64,000 nt of DNA from Enoplosus armatus (taxonomy: Eukaryota; Chordata; Actinopteri; Centrarchiformes; Enoplosidae), in NCBI RefSeq assembly GCF_043641665.1, contig NC_092203.1:7796067-7860066 (forward strand), read 5' to 3'. Below the pieces are notes generated by a model. The model had not been told where the DNA came from and ran no database searches. It was given only the letters and a program-made list of their open reading frames with translations. The translations under genes were made by a program, and so were the position numbers. Positions 27,881 through 41,500 of this stretch are shown here, piece by piece (positions within the stretch are counted from its first letter, which is position 1; the number at the start of each line of letters is the position of its first letter).

Positions 27881-29333
27881 TTTTGCCATTCTTGCAACTT
27901 GAGAAGTGTCAAGAAAGAACAGATTTCTTTTCATACTCTGGCCTTCCTCACTTTTAGGTGACAGCTGCTGACTTGGCACATGGGCATCATGCTCTTAAGC
28001 ACAATCTTAGCTACGACAGCAGCGCTGACGTTGCACAGACACAGAGGACACCCGCTGGATCTTTGTGGCTCTTTGTGATTGGCAAAAAGATATCAAGTGG
28101 AAGGACCAAAGCTAAAGCAATTTTCAGGAGCTGAAGGGAGTATATTGAGGTCAAGTGAACTTCATTTTTTCCCACATTCACTTTACATGAAGTCTGGTCT
28201 CTAACACATTCATTATGTCTGAACAGTGGCCCTATAACAGCTTGTGGCACAGTCCTGAATACTGATTTCCTGAGGTCTCATGATGTATTCATGCAGTAGT
28301 TATGTTACATGTGACAGCGATGGGGTAGTCTCAGTAGGGGGGTAATGTCAAAATAAAAACCCTCATTCCATTTTTGGACTAAAATGTGAAAAATGCATGA
28401 AGAGTTATATCTTTTGAATTTTAAAAAAAACTTACCATGTACCTGCCCTTTACCTTAGCTTTAATGTCAGCAATGCCACTGTGATAAAACAGACAATCTG
28501 AGAATCAAAACAAATGTGTTCAAAATGCTCATCAGTAGACATCTCGATAAAGTCACAGAGGAAAACAACCTTCCAGCTTTCAAAAAGAAATCAAAAACCC
28601 AATAATTGCTCATATTCGGAGCAGTGGGAGCTTATTTTCACAAGTGTTCAGCTATCCTTGAAGAGCCCTGAAGAGCCCTCACACCACACCCAAACACACT
28701 CAGAGCCAGAGTGACAGAAAGAAAGCGAAAGGTAAAAATGTGCTCGGATGCATGATTTTATGGACCCCGCTTTAATGTCTGGCTGCGATTCTGCAAAAGG
28801 CATCTCACTCTCTGGGTTTATTGACCGGGTCCTTTCTGCCTCAGCTGCAATGACCATCAGATCAGCCATCCTTTGCTTCACAGTTTATGAACTTCAAAGC
28901 CAAGCGGCCAGAAGTGAGCAGATGATGGACTGCAGGGACATTAAAGAGAGATAGCAAAAGAGCCAAGGCTCTGCTCCTAGCTGTTTAATTTCAAATGAGG
29001 GGAATGACAAGGCATCCTGTGAGTGGAAAGTATGGGTGGGCTGAGAGGTAGTAAATAAATCAGGACAACAGCATACTGATGCACAAGGCCCTGTGATGCT
29101 TTGTAAGTAGTAAGTAGGAGTTTCTGATCAATACGTACATTTACAGGGAAGCAGTAAAAAGAAGAGCTTGTTTGCTTTCTTTGATGAGTTGGAGCAGCAG
29201 AAGAGGCGAGTTTTTTAGTGGTCAAAAAAAGAATCTGTGAATTCTAGTCAGAAAATGAGATGAAAGGTGACATTTTATAGATATTTCCAAGCAAGAAACA
29301 TGCCTTGTACACAGACTTTACCTGTCCAGATTA

Positions 29334-29495
29334 AAGGAATAGTTAGACATTTTTACCTTTTTGCCGAGACTTAGATGAGAAGATCGATCCCACTCTCAAG
29401 TCTTAGCATAATGACTGGAAACAGGGGGAAACAGCTAGCCTGTCCATCTTCTCATCTCACTCTCAGCAAGAAAGCGAATAAGCTAACTATTCCTT
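29334..29495. mobile_element. Fold-back MITE (AAGGAATAGTTAG terminal inverted repeats)
   Basis: Ends AAGGAATAGTTAG (29334-29346) and CTAACTATTCCTT (29483-29495) are perfect inverted repeats. Inner similarity continues (TTGCCGAGACTTAGATGAGA against the reverse complement of TCTCATCTCACTCTCAGCAA). The middle has ACTGGAAACAGGGGGAAACA and GCTAGCCTGTCC. I recall this as a frequent percomorph element. Confidence 0.75.
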
Positions 29496-30249
29496 CAAAG
29501 CCAGAAAATGAAAAGTCTTCTACCTCTGTTTATCTTTGTTATGCCTGGCGTGGGCATATAGTATAATGGCTGTTTGTTCTACCGCATGGACTGCACTAAT
29601 GATTTCCATTAGTTTCCATCTTAATTTATTATATCCAAAGATTAAATTCTGTGTTAGTGTTCAAGCGGCAACAAAAGCAAAGCAAACTTTTAAACCTGTC
29701 CAATTTCTTACAATTAGAGTAAAGTGCTTTCATAAAACATGATGCATGGGAGACATTGAAAATCCCATCGCCCCTGAACCTCTTCGACAATAAAACTGGG
29801 CAACTCAGGGGAGGAAGACTGGAGGACGGCTTTATAAATATAACGAACGCACACTTCAAACATTCAGAGTGAGGCACCTGACCACCAAAGACCTGAATGA
29901 GTAATTGTTTTCCCTTTATTTTAGTCTGAATAAACTGACTTTGTCTTAAGATCTTGATTACTAATTTCAGCCAGACAATTGGACTTGGGGCCTGTTGCAC
30001 ACATCTGTATGAGGCCTGTAACAGTTTGTGTCTGTGCAATGAATTTAATGAGTCTAGTCTTTGTGGAGAAAGATGACCTTCTAAAATGACAATGCCAGAT
30101 AAAAAGACTTCTCTGTCTCTGCGCAAACAAAATAACAGCAAATGTCGTCCCCGAGGTCCAGTCGCTGATGATAGGTTTGATGTGCAGCTCTCTGATTCTG
30201 TCTGGGTCTGATTTAAGGTGATATTTTCCACACATCTACAATATGTATG

Positions 30250-30250
<1 letters not shown>

Positions 30251-30282
<32 letters not shown>
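30251..30282. repeat. (CA)n microsatellite
   Basis: Sixteen uninterrupted CA-type units. Confidence 0.97.
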
Positions 30283-30284
<2 letters not shown>

Positions 30285-30789
30285 CGATTCACCCGATGAC
30301 ACCAAGCGCACACAGAAACAAACAACCACCCAAGCGCACAGATTGGCTCGCATAAAAAAACAGATTGCAGAGGAGTTTTCTATTGTCAGCAATTCACTCC
30401 CTGCTCTGAAAAAGCGGAAAATCTACATCACGCATGAAATGAAGTGACGCAAAGGAGCAAAAGGTCCTCTCACACTCCTCTTCACAATGCTTGTGTTTGC
30501 AGTGCTCATCAACATTAGGATGTAATCTGCATAGTCATGTTGCACTTTGATACAAAGACTGACTGTGCTATTAAAAGCCTTTGTCACTGAATGTTTCATG
30601 TCCACCAGAAATATGTCCAGGTCAGTTATCCAATCATAACATTAACTAAAACTAATAGTTGACCATTAACCCCTACCCCAAATCATGATAGTCCAATCAT
30701 AGCTTAGCAAAGACAGTCAAGCTTTGGATTTCTAAGCATGTTGAAGCGATGAGCTGTAGTAAGAGCAACACTCTGTATATAAAGAGTTT

Positions 30790-30940
30790 TTTAATACTAA
30801 TAGCTCACCTTGTAGAGCGCGTACCATGTAGGCTGAGTCCTTACAGCAGCAGGCTGGGTTCGAGTCTGGCCAGGCCCTTTGTTGTATGACATCCCTTCTG
30901 TCTCTCTTGACAGTCACTGTCAAATAAAGCAGAAAAAATA
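30790..30940 (+). mobile_element. tRNA-derived SINE
   Basis: A-box-like TAGCTCACCTTGTAGAGCG and a near-consensus B-box GGTTCGAGTCT at 30857-30867 are followed by CCCTTTGTTGTATGACATCC, a CTGTCTCTCTTGACAG region and TCAAATAAAGCAGAAAAAAT. This matches the layout of a common fish SINE; it is not a functional tRNA. Confidence 0.75.
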
Positions 30941-33264
30941 ACATTCATGACTAGCACATCCACTGTGTAGTATTTTGTGACAGCGTCCTTGATGCTAATG
31001 TTAGCAGAGATGCCATTATATTAGTCTTCAGCCTAAAAGCCTTCTCTTTCAAACATACTGGTTGAAAATACAAACAGTGAAGCATGAACCTAACCTTTGC
31101 CTTGCTTGTCCGTGTATGTAAGCTAAGCAGCCAAACAGGGTTATGTTTGAATAAAATAACAGTCTGACATTTATCCTTATCATACGTATAACACTTGGAC
31201 TAACTGGCTCTAAATTTCAACACAAGAACAATGGTGTTTCTTAATTTCCATGTCTTCTACATGGAACATCAAATGGTGAGGACACCCACTCCTTAACTGG
31301 GACATATAATGTCAGTTTTAGCCTCAGTTCTTTTGCACAATATCATGTATGTAGCCATCAAGCGCATCAGACCTTTACAGGGGTTCTGATTATTGAAAAA
31401 TTATATCCATAAACTGCTAAAATGTCCTTGTTTCTACAGAACCTACTCATGCACTGAGTTTATGAAAAAGAAAACTAACCAAATGGTTAACTTGTCATGT
31501 AAACTGTATGGAACAATGGACTGGATCTGCAGGGTGTTTCATGGGTTGAGGTTTCCACCCACGCAGCTCCAGGTTCCCACACTTCCTGAGGGCAACAACA
31601 CACAACAACAAAACACCCAGCCTTACCGCAGACCTGTAGTTCTTCTTCCCAGGTGATGATTTCAACCGTGTGACCGCTCTCCTCACCCACTCTTTTCTAA
31701 CAACACAAGTGGCCGATCACACTTAGCTTAATTCTCCGAGAACTGTTTTCCTTTCCACAGGTTTCAGTCCGCCCACACTGTCCACTCACAAATTACTTTT
31801 GATTTGCTCATTTCACATCTGGCCCTGCAATATCGGCCTTACAATTGGATTGTGCAGCCAAAATGGCTCTGTGGGTTGTCCACCGGAACGGGTCCCAAAA
31901 CATCACAATGAGGAACACAGGTAGGTATTGATTGAGACGAGTACAGCCCTTCGATTGCAAGGCAGGTCTAGCTTTAAGCACATAAGTAATGATTCAAGAT
32001 TAAGGCAGAGACTCTCCACTGCTGAAACATTGAGGATCTTTTTGATTTCACAGGCTTTACTTACAGGCTGTCATTGATTTCAATGAAGCTTGTTAATTTA
32101 CATGAAGTTATGTGCATGTTTAATTTGCTGTGTTTTCCTGTTCCTTACTCTTTCTCGTTCCTCTGCAGGAATTATCCATCCAATTATGGCAACAAATAAA
32201 ATCTGGATTACATATTGCACTTTGGGGAACGGCCTGAAGTTAGGCGAGGGTAGCCAAACTAGCATGCTAGCATGTTTACTGCCGTTCACTAATGGCTCTG
32301 CAAGCTATTATTAAGATGTTATCTTCATCTTAACATCTGTTTCCATCTGTCATGTGACCCTCTCCGTGTAGGTCATAGCAGTCTTTTGAGTGTACCCTGA
32401 CAAAGATGAGAGGATTACACAGAGCTGCACTCCATTTTGTCTTTAGCTACCAAGATGCAACAATTTGTTCCTTCTGCTACTCCACCATTTCTTCCTCTTT
32501 TTTTTTTTTACAACCTTATTTCGGCTGCTGTAAATGAATCCAATTTTCGAGACCTTGAAGTGACTCAGTGTGTCTGTGAACTTGGGGAGCCCAAGATGAA
32601 AAGCGTGTCTTTGATGCATCTTGTTAGATGTCCTTCCCTTTACAATACCCTATATTTAGGCGCCGTAATTGCTACACTTGTGGCATAGATAACCTTTGCA
32701 GTTGAGGATTAAAACATGTAAGGTCATACATGAAACAATATTATTAATGCTGCACCACCTGAACTGTATTATGCTGCTGAGTGGTAGGAAAAAGCCACAC
32801 AGGTAGGGTCACTCAAGTGTACAGACAAACTCTATAAAACATCTTCCCTTTGGGCAGAATCACTCTCCCCTCTGTGTGTGATTCATCCCTCAGGGAGCAA
32901 TCACTCCTCAGTACCTTCAATACCTTTCTAGACAGTCGTTTTCCTCTGCCTATCAACGTCAGACACTACACTTCTCTTGGTTTCGCTTAGTTTTGATTTG
33001 CCTTGTTGCTTTGATTTGACAGCAATTCACTGCTCTCAGAATCAGACACTCGTCCACCGCCCACATGCATTCATCATGCAAAATAATGATTTCCTATTTC
33101 AGCTGAAATTTACTGCCCAAGCAGAGTATCTAGCCATGCTGAGGATGTGTAACTGTGTTGAAAATATATGTTTGGTTTTCTAGGGGCAGGTCAGTGTAAT
33201 TTAAAACGGCTATAATCAATATTTTTATATTAACTATTGATGAAATGACTGTGTAATATGAAAG

Positions 33265-33757
33265 GGGTAGTGACAACTCCCACTGCAGTTCCCCCCAGTC
33301 TCTATGGAGTATGTTCGCATTTTTTAGCTTTTTAGTTTTTTGGTTTTACGGTCAACTTTACAGTTGTGGTTAAGTCTCCCCTCTCTTATCAACCCTTACC
33401 CTGGAAAAAAAGCTCTGATAAAAACCGCTGTAAGCTAGCTGAACAGGAGCAGACAGACACAATTAGCAACTAGCTAGCTAGCGAACAGTTTGCATAGCAT
33501 TTAGCAGCTAAAGAGCGAGATATTTCTCCTTTAATAAAGATATTAAAATGAGCTAAAAGGAGAGTAAATGTTGGACTTACATTCTCCAGGTGGCCATAAA
33601 TACGACGCCAAATGAAGTTTAATGTCGCTCCGTGTATGTTTGGTGTGTAAAATGGCGACTAACACGTTAGAGATGTCACCTTTATTCTGTGATAACGTCT
33701 GTGTTGCGTTTACGGTTTGTTCTACTGCCCCCAAGTGGCCAAAATGAAAACTGCAAG
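33265..33757 (+). mobile_element. Dispersed repeat (CCCCCAAGTGGCC family), copy 3, most complete
   Basis: It runs from ATGAAAGGGGTAG through AACTAGCTAGCTAGCG, TAGCATTTAGCAGCTAAAGA, GCTAAAAGGAGAGTAAATG, TTGGACTTACATTCTCCAGG and GTGGCCATAAATACGACGCC, to the tail CTGCCCCCAAGTGGCCAAAA. No coding capacity is visible. Confidence 0.65.
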
Positions 33758-33879
33758 CCACGAGTAAAGTACTTTTCTAAACCACAGTTACAAAGTGCAT
33801 CACAGGTGCAGATACAAATATATTACTATAAAATACATTTTAAGAATTATTTGTGGCACTAACTAAACTGTCCTGATAG

Positions 33880-34140
33880 TTTATTTGATAGTATTGGAGC
33901 TAAAACAGTAAAAGCACGATCCTCATTTGTCCTACGTCTGATCTGAAGAGTCCTGCTGCAGAATATGGATCAGAAAAGATCAGAAATATATAACAGAGAG
34001 ATATAACAAACCATGAAGGGCTTTAAAAATAATCAAAGGACTCAATTAAAGTAAACTGAAGTGTAAAAGGAATAGGGAGCCAAAGTCATACAGCCAGGAC
34101 GAGAGATATCTTACCTAAAAGCCAAATAATGTAGGCTGAG
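33880..34140. mobile_element. Degenerate retroelement-derived fragment
   Basis: Phrases such as CCATGAAGGGCTTTAAAAAT, CAAAGGACTCAATTAAAG and GGAATAGGGAGCCAAAGTC resemble the antisense of reverse-transcriptase-bearing repeats common in fish (AGGGAGCCAATG-type). It is too decayed to classify. Confidence 0.35.
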
Positions 34141-36379
34141 GCTCATGTCACGTCTTCAAATACTTCATTTACACCAGCTTGTGACAACTCCATGTACTCT
34201 AGCTGTATGCTCATTCTTGCATCATCAAGGGTCCAAATCTAGCATTGTGTTAGTTGTTTTTCACATCCTCCCTCTCTCTCATCTTTGCTGTCGCTCTCTC
34301 CCATGTGCTCTTCAGCAAACCAGAAATACTTAAAAACAACAACAATGCCTCGCTGAGCCAACGGAGGACTGACATCAGAGTGTTTTAGGTACCTGACAGC
34401 TCCCTAATGATTTCTTTTGGCTTTCCTATATTCCACTGTCTGCTAGCAAGTAATTATGGCCCAAACTCAGCACAGATCAGTCTTTCAGTGGGAACACAAT
34501 CGTCTGTTTGTGTGTAGGTGTGTGTCAAAATTACACTTTAGATTAATCTCAGTTGTGTGCATGCTCACACATTAAATGGGCAGAGATGAAAATACACACC
34601 AACCAAAGAAAAACAGCGAGAGAAGCTAAAAAAAAGGATGCCATTGACTATATTGTTGTTGAATTTTGGTCAGACAAAGATCCATATTTGTGATTTTTAT
34701 TATTTTTTCTGACAGCAAGAGACACTTGATAAAAAATATATGAATTCCTAAAAAAACCTCTTTTGTGTTCTGTCACATGCACAATTTTACCACCCTGCGA
34801 CTGAGTTTATTCACCTCAATTAGATGTCCTAGAACCGCGACCTGTGAGCTACCTCAGACCGCACCATCCTATCTAATCAGCTGCTCTGTTGCCTATAAAC
34901 CAATGCTTTATTGCCTCTCAGGGTGATTCCAGTGCATATTGATGCACCCACAGCTGTGCTTAAATTAAACCTGTGTGCCATTGATGACCTGTTGAGCCTC
35001 GATATTAAATGCAGAGATGCAGAGAAGAGTAAACCTGCACACTCCCCTTTTACTTAGAGCTGTGTCCGATATTTATGAGTTACATTACAATATTAGCATT
35101 GGACTATGTGAGACAATGAGAAATGGGGCTCTATTGTTTTTTATGTTGTCGGTGGTTTATCTCATGGGGATCACCGACTTCACTCACTGTTTCATTTCCA
35201 GCTAGATAAAGGTTCAAATCTCAAATCAAAAACTAGACACAGCAGGAGATGCGATACAAATAATGTATAGTGTAATGTGTAGAGATGGTCCTGTATTCCT
35301 GTTGCAATTATCACAAAATGCCTTTAAAAAACATTTAGAAAATACCTCATACATGCAAAAGGGCTCTCAAACCTCGTAAAGAAGCATGCTTTGGCATTTG
35401 CCTGGCATGTTCTGATTTCAGTGGGTAGTTTGAAAATGTTTTTTGAGTGTGAAAGCCGTAATCGATTCAGGCGTGAAAAAGGTATTTGAAAAAGACACAT
35501 TTATTAAGCAACTTAGACCTACTCACAGCAAAGTGGTGGAGTAACCTTTAAGAGCAGCTCTGAAATGACCACATGATTAATTACATGTATGCTCAGAGCG
35601 GAAACAGCCAATAAGACTCAAGGATTTACCTCACATCTGCCCCACTGGTCATAGATTTAGACTATAAAAGCCTATCAGGATTTGAAATTTAGAAAATAAG
35701 TTTTTATTCGTGTAAAAATCTCCAATACCAATTAACACATGAAATAAAGGGCAACATATATCATATATGATGATAAATAAATAGCAGATTACCTATAACC
35801 TTACCTTATATTTTGTGCATTCATTCCTCGGCATGTCTCTGTCTCTGTACTGCAGCCATTTAAGACCCCTAAAAGCTGCTCTTAACCAACTTAAAGAGAC
35901 CTCTGGAGCTCTCAAGTCAGAAGAAATGTGCTAAATAGCTTTTATTAAGTCTGCGAGTCGGAGTAAAAGTGAGGGATTTTTACTTTTAGTAGTTTAATAG
36001 ATATGGGCCCTGAAGCAAAACTCAATGCCGGTCGAGTGTGTGCCATGTTCACCCAGGTGTGGAGGACTCCTGCACAGAAGAGCACCTGTCAATCATGTGT
36101 CCGTCAGATTTAGGCTGATGTTAGTCTGCACTCTCTGACCCAACCAAAGAAAATACATGCGTCTTTGGCAGAGCACAATAAGAAAAGCTACATTTGTAGA
36201 TGAATTATAGCACTATCAAAACAATATCACTGACCCAAAACAAAACTTTTATTCAGGCCTTCTACAACTGCTAAAAACATACAAACCTATTCCAACCTTT
36301 CTTGCTCCCGTGTTGCCTCATAGCCGGCCCTGATGTTCCCTCGAGCCGCCCTCACACAGTCCTGTCACTCAAAGGCCGG

Positions 36380-36720
36380 TGGCTTCATCTCTGTCGAGCT
36401 TTCCCACAATCCCGTTACGCTCTATCCCTACTCACACTTTTAGCCCCCGTCTGACTGAGCCTGGACCATGTACACCGCAACCTTCCCCTGCTCCTTTTTC
36501 ACCTTTATCTCCTCTGTCTCTTCTCCAAATTCCACTCCCCCATTATTTGCGCTTTTTCCTTTCTTTTCTCTATCACTCCTCCTGCGAACACCTCATTATC
36601 CCTTATCTGCTTTTCTTATTCTCTCGCCCATCTCTCACTGCCTCTTCCCCCCGTAATCTCCCTCTTTTTGCTGCCTCCCTGCATCTCCTTGTGCCATTTT
36701 CTAACCTCCATCTTTTTTAT
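36380..36720. repeat. Pyrimidine-rich low-complexity tract
   Basis: Extended C/T-rich DNA on the plus strand, giving a Ser/Pro/Leu/Phe-rich chance ORF. No tandem unit. Confidence 0.7.
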
Positions 36721-37252
36721 TTTACTGACTTCAATCAAACCTTGCATTGTGCCCTTATCAGGTGTGCTAATATCAAACACTGAGAAGATGTTGTGTGAAA
36801 TGAATTGACTAACAGGAGAGTGCATGAGGCGCATTAGTCCATTGTTTTTGATGAGTACTTACTGCATGCAATGAGGCTATTGGATCAGAAATGATATTAT
36901 AATGTGACATCGAAATAGGTCGACGATTGCGAGCAGAGTGCGTTTGCGGATAAGGGCACTAGATAGCGAGGGCTTGGGAGCAAGTGCTTTGCAGGGCAGT
37001 TTCTTCATTAATGTGGACTGTATTCATCTTCACCAATAGGTGCAAATTGCTTTTGTGGAATCAAGCCTGAATCTCATGAGCCACCACTTATAAGCTTTCT
37101 AGTCGTTTATATGGGGCACTCCAGCTGGTGCCAGTTCTCCATCAAAATCACTGTTAGTAGATAAAAAAAAGTTGTCGTGTTGTGTGTTGTTAAGCTTCTG
37201 TATGCTATAACTGGGATTTTGAGACAGAAGCTGAAGCCAGGACTGCCTTAGG

Positions 37253-37440
37253 GCTGCAACAAATTATTATTTTGATTAACAATTAATTGTTCAGTCTATG
37301 AAATGTCAAACGCCCAAGGTGACATCTTTAAACAGCTTTATTCTGTCCGAAACAGACCCCGAAGATATTTAATTTACAATGATATAAAGCAGAGAAGACC
37401 AACATGCAATCAAACAGTAAAGCAGATGATAATGTCTCTG
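37253..37440 (+). mobile_element. Dispersed MITE-like repeat, copy 1 (AGGGCTGCAACAAATTATT)
   Basis: The left end AGGGCTGCAACAAATTATTA is well kept, followed by GTTCAGTCTATGAAATGTCA, CGCCCAAGGTGACATCTTTA and CAGACCCCGAAGATATTTAA. The right end (GATTAATCG...GCAGCTCTA) is lost. Same family as 51330 and 55860. Confidence 0.65.
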
Positions 37441-38477
37441 CAGGGGATACACAGTAAAACAGAGACGCCACATAAAAAGGACGTTCTAAATCACCAGTGC
37501 AACACTACATAAATGTGGGTCACGTTGAATTGCAGTTAGCAGCTTTGTCAACTATAAAACTGGTCTAAGAATCAGCACTTTGACACGTGGGTTTTTGTCT
37601 TTGATAAATTAAGTGGACTTTATTTCCCTTCTTTGCATGAAGAAAATAAAATCCTTCGACAATGTTTTCAGACCTTTTAATCTCTGATTTTTGCTTTTTT
37701 TCTTGCTGTTTTTCTCACCTCAACACAAATCCTTCGGTAACATTTCACCCTTATGCTCGGCTCCTGCAGCCTCTCTGTATGTAACGACATACACACAGCC
37801 AACGTGTACATTTAGCAGCTGTAGATGTGAACTCAGTCAAAATCACTTTCCCTTTCTAACCTGTTTAGTTTCATAATGAGCCATTACATGGCTTCCATTA
37901 AAGGATGAAAGCTCGGTGCTCTTTGGTTAAAACCAGCCTGCAGCTCCTGGCTGAACACAGTAGATTTAGCTTCTCCTGAGCTACATTTTGTTCCTTTATT
38001 AACAACAGGCTTAGGTCAGACACTTAGTCGGCCCTGGAAACATCCTAAAAGACGCCATTCAGCCCAGATGAATGGCAAGACTGTTGTCAATAGCGTCCAA
38101 GTATTCCCATCTCTGTGTGCCATTAATGCCGAGCAGGGATTACTAGAGCTGCATTGCCCTCTGCAGGCAATGAGAAATGTCTGCACGGGATAAAGTTCAG
38201 GCAACACAGCAGCAGCAGCAGTGATTCTTTGTATCCTCCCTATAGGCTCAACCTACTGCTGTGTAACCCCCTCCAGCGCACAAGCACACTAAATTACCTA
38301 TTACCTGTTCTATCCCATTGTAAAGACAGATGCACTTGTTCATTATTTGCTCTGTATCTAACCTTCAGGGTTTCACGACAGGTTGAGCTCTGTTGACACA
38401 CAGCGCACCGCGGGCATTTAAAAAAAAAAAACTTGTTACACTTAACGTAATAGAGATCTTCTACTGATTATTGTAGA

Positions 38478-38503
38478 TAACACACACACAAACACACACA
38501 CAA
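38478..38503. repeat. Imperfect (CA)n microsatellite
   Basis: ACACACACACAAACACACAC-type tract with A interruptions. Confidence 0.85.
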
Positions 38504-41500
38504 AGGAGAACAGAGCTGGTAACCCACTATGCTTAGACTCAAGATCAAAGGCACAGGAGTTGTAAAAGCGCTGACTTATCATCATAATGTGTCCTAATAC
38601 TGCTCTCTCCTTCAGATGTGGATTATTTGTCTTCTTCACTGTCTTTTTTTAATGGCACAGGAAGAGCAGGAGCTTCCTGCAGTGACCAGCTGCCTGCAGC
38701 GAGCATTGTTTGTTGCATTTTAAGAGATACAGTGTGCTGTATGATAAATGATAAGATGGAAATATGGAACTAGTATCAGAACAGCTTCTGGAATATTTTT
38801 GAATAGATGCCAGTGAGATATATGGGTCCAGGTTCGACTAAATGTTGACGTTTGCAGGTGTCGTTTTGGCATATAGATATTCAACTCTGGTGTCTCATCA
38901 ATATTAAAATGTTTGAGGGGATTTCTAGGCTGTGTTTAATGCACATTTCTCCAAAAACTGTACATTTTAAGCATTATTAAAAGGATCAGAACGTCCACAT
39001 ATTGAGTGGATTTCATGGCCACAGGCTTGATCTTTGCATGCAGTCAGCGTCCATCAACCCACATTTGTCCTTGAGAGAGGCACTGGATGCCTTTCTGGTT
39101 ATTTATTATAAGCTGCTTCATATATAGGAGATTTACTCCTGCTCATTCAAGGTGTGATAGGGAGCATAGAGAAGCCAGCTTTGCGGGAGCTCTGCTGATA
39201 TATTTTATGTAAAATCTTAATTTGAAAAGTAATGTAATGTAGTACAAAATGACAATGTTTCCCCATGAAATACAGCACCAAATGAAAATTCTCAAATAAA
39301 GTTTGAGCACTTAAAAATTGTACTTATGTGTGGTCTGAAGCTGGAGGTGCAGAGTGGAGTGCAAGATAGAAGGAGTAAAAGAGAGGGAAAGAATACAACC
39401 AATGCATGATAGTGTCTGCTGCTGGAGCCGCGGAGGTTGTATGTAGGTGTTGTGGGACAAGAAAACATCCGTGTGATTTTCATCTGCTGCCAACTTGCCT
39501 GGAGGACTAAAAACTTGAGAGTGAGGACGAGAGTTGGAGGTATAAGACATCTTGCTGGTCAAAAATCGATCTCATTGCAGAGGAAGAGAGTCTGTGCACT
39601 GTGTTCTGATACACTGAATGACTACACTGATGTATTATTGAGATATATATGAAGTGGTGATATAAAGATATACGTAGATTCATTACTGAATAAAACATTT
39701 AAGACGAGCTACAGTACAGTTCATGTGAAATATCTGATACTTTCAGGATAAGGAACCATTAAGGACCCTCTGTTAGTTGACCTGCATGACTTCTGTTCTG
39801 TTCTACTCAGGTCATTTTTAGCACCCACAGATCATTAGTGCCTATGTGTTCCCCAATACTGCAAAGAAAACAGTAGTGGTAGCCTATTACGAATTTATCA
39901 AAGACATAGATTTTTCTTAGGCGGCCTCACTCCCCTCCAGCTCTACTTGAAAGGATACAGAGGTGAAAAACAGACCACGCTCTCAAGAAAATGTTCGGAA
40001 AATGCTCCAGTGAAGTTGGCTACATTATAAGATAAGAGAAGACCCATAAGGGATAAGTGGCTGTAACCTGATTTTCTAATTTTCCTTCTGGTTCAGTCAC
40101 CTGTGTCTTGATGATGTGATTTGCTTCCTCTAGCAAAACAAAGAGAATAGGCTTTGACTTATAGATGATTTCTAGACTTATTTATATTTTTCGACATGAC
40201 CTTTGTTTCTTAAAGAAAGCAAAGTTTTATTCTATCTGAACTACCTGAGGCTGAAGTTAAGGCATCATTTTAAGTTGCTATAATGTTGTGTATTCTCCCC
40301 TTCTACGTTTATTGTCTGGCCTGACAGATAGACATAATTCCCCTCAGTGTGTTCAGGGTTCACAGCTTAAGTTCTGTTCTGGTCCTGCTACAAATCCTTT
40401 TTCTACAGATGCATCATTTTGTCTTAGTTTTGACATTTTGCGAGTTTAAATGTTACTCAAACAGGAGTAAAAAGTACATTCCTCTGGGACTACTTTCAGC
40501 TGCGGATTAATTCATGTGATTTCTCTTAAAAATATCCAGCTAATAATGTGGTAATTGCCTTTAAATCAAAAGAATTGTTTGGATATGATTGCGTTGCTGA
40601 TTTCCAGACTCAGTACCGGAGTAAATGCCTCCTCCAGCGTACAGTACATGCAGCATATCAGTCAATGAGCAGCGAACGATTCCCTCACCACTAGCAGCAG
40701 CAGCATTACCTGGTGTTATTAACACAGAGAGGGGAGCACCAGAGGGTTATTTGTGGCCAAATCCAACATGCTATGTGCAACATTTTCAGATGAATGGTGG
40801 CCCTACTGGCAGCAGCACAACTGACCAAAAAGATTTCATCTCAGCTCATAGCCCTTTTTCTGCTCGCTGTTGCCAAGTGATTTAACACAGTAGTGATTCA
40901 ACCTATTCCCTGCTCGTGAAAGCTTTAATGTTTGCTGTTTTAAACGCTCAGTGCCTGCTGCTGTAGGTCATTCCTGGGAAAAATGCTCTGGCAGGCGCAC
41001 AGGAAGTGATGCTTTTTATATTTCCAGCAGCAGCAGTTTTATTTGGGATAAACAGAAGAATAAAAACAATGATGCCATACACATTTTGTTTGAGAGGAGA
41101 TCCCTCGGTTCCTGTTGTTTCATCTGTAAAGTGATTCAATTCACCTGACCTCTCATTTCAAACACATACCACTCGCACTCTTATTCCTATTCTCTGTGAT
41201 GTGCTATAATGATTAAACTGCAGTACACACTAAGAGGAGATTTAGTAGAATAATATACGTATTTACTTTACCCTCAAAGGTGAAACATCTTTTTCCACAA
41301 CCAGTTTACAGCGTGTACAACACAATACAGAAAACCTGGAGTCGCAGAGCTAAACTAAAAAAGTAAACACCCAGCAATCTTTGAACAATCCAGAAGGTCG
41401 TTTTGAAGATCTGGTATTCCCAGACTCCTTCTAACTCTTCTAATCTGACTTTTCAAACCATCTGGACATAAAAAATATTGTGTGTTGCATGAAAAGAAAA

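Noticed and set aside
29629..30282. 217-residue minus-strand ORF
   Set aside because: It starts inside the CA microsatellite, has no recognisable domain and overlaps ordinary AT-rich DNA without splice context or codon bias.
30857..30867. Possible tRNA gene, from the B-box match
   Set aside because: No cloverleaf can be closed, and the downstream body matches a SINE, so it is a tRNA-derived retroposon.
36379..36783. 134-residue plus-strand ORF
   Set aside because: A product of a pyrimidine-rich low-complexity tract; composition is almost only Ser, Pro, Leu and Phe.
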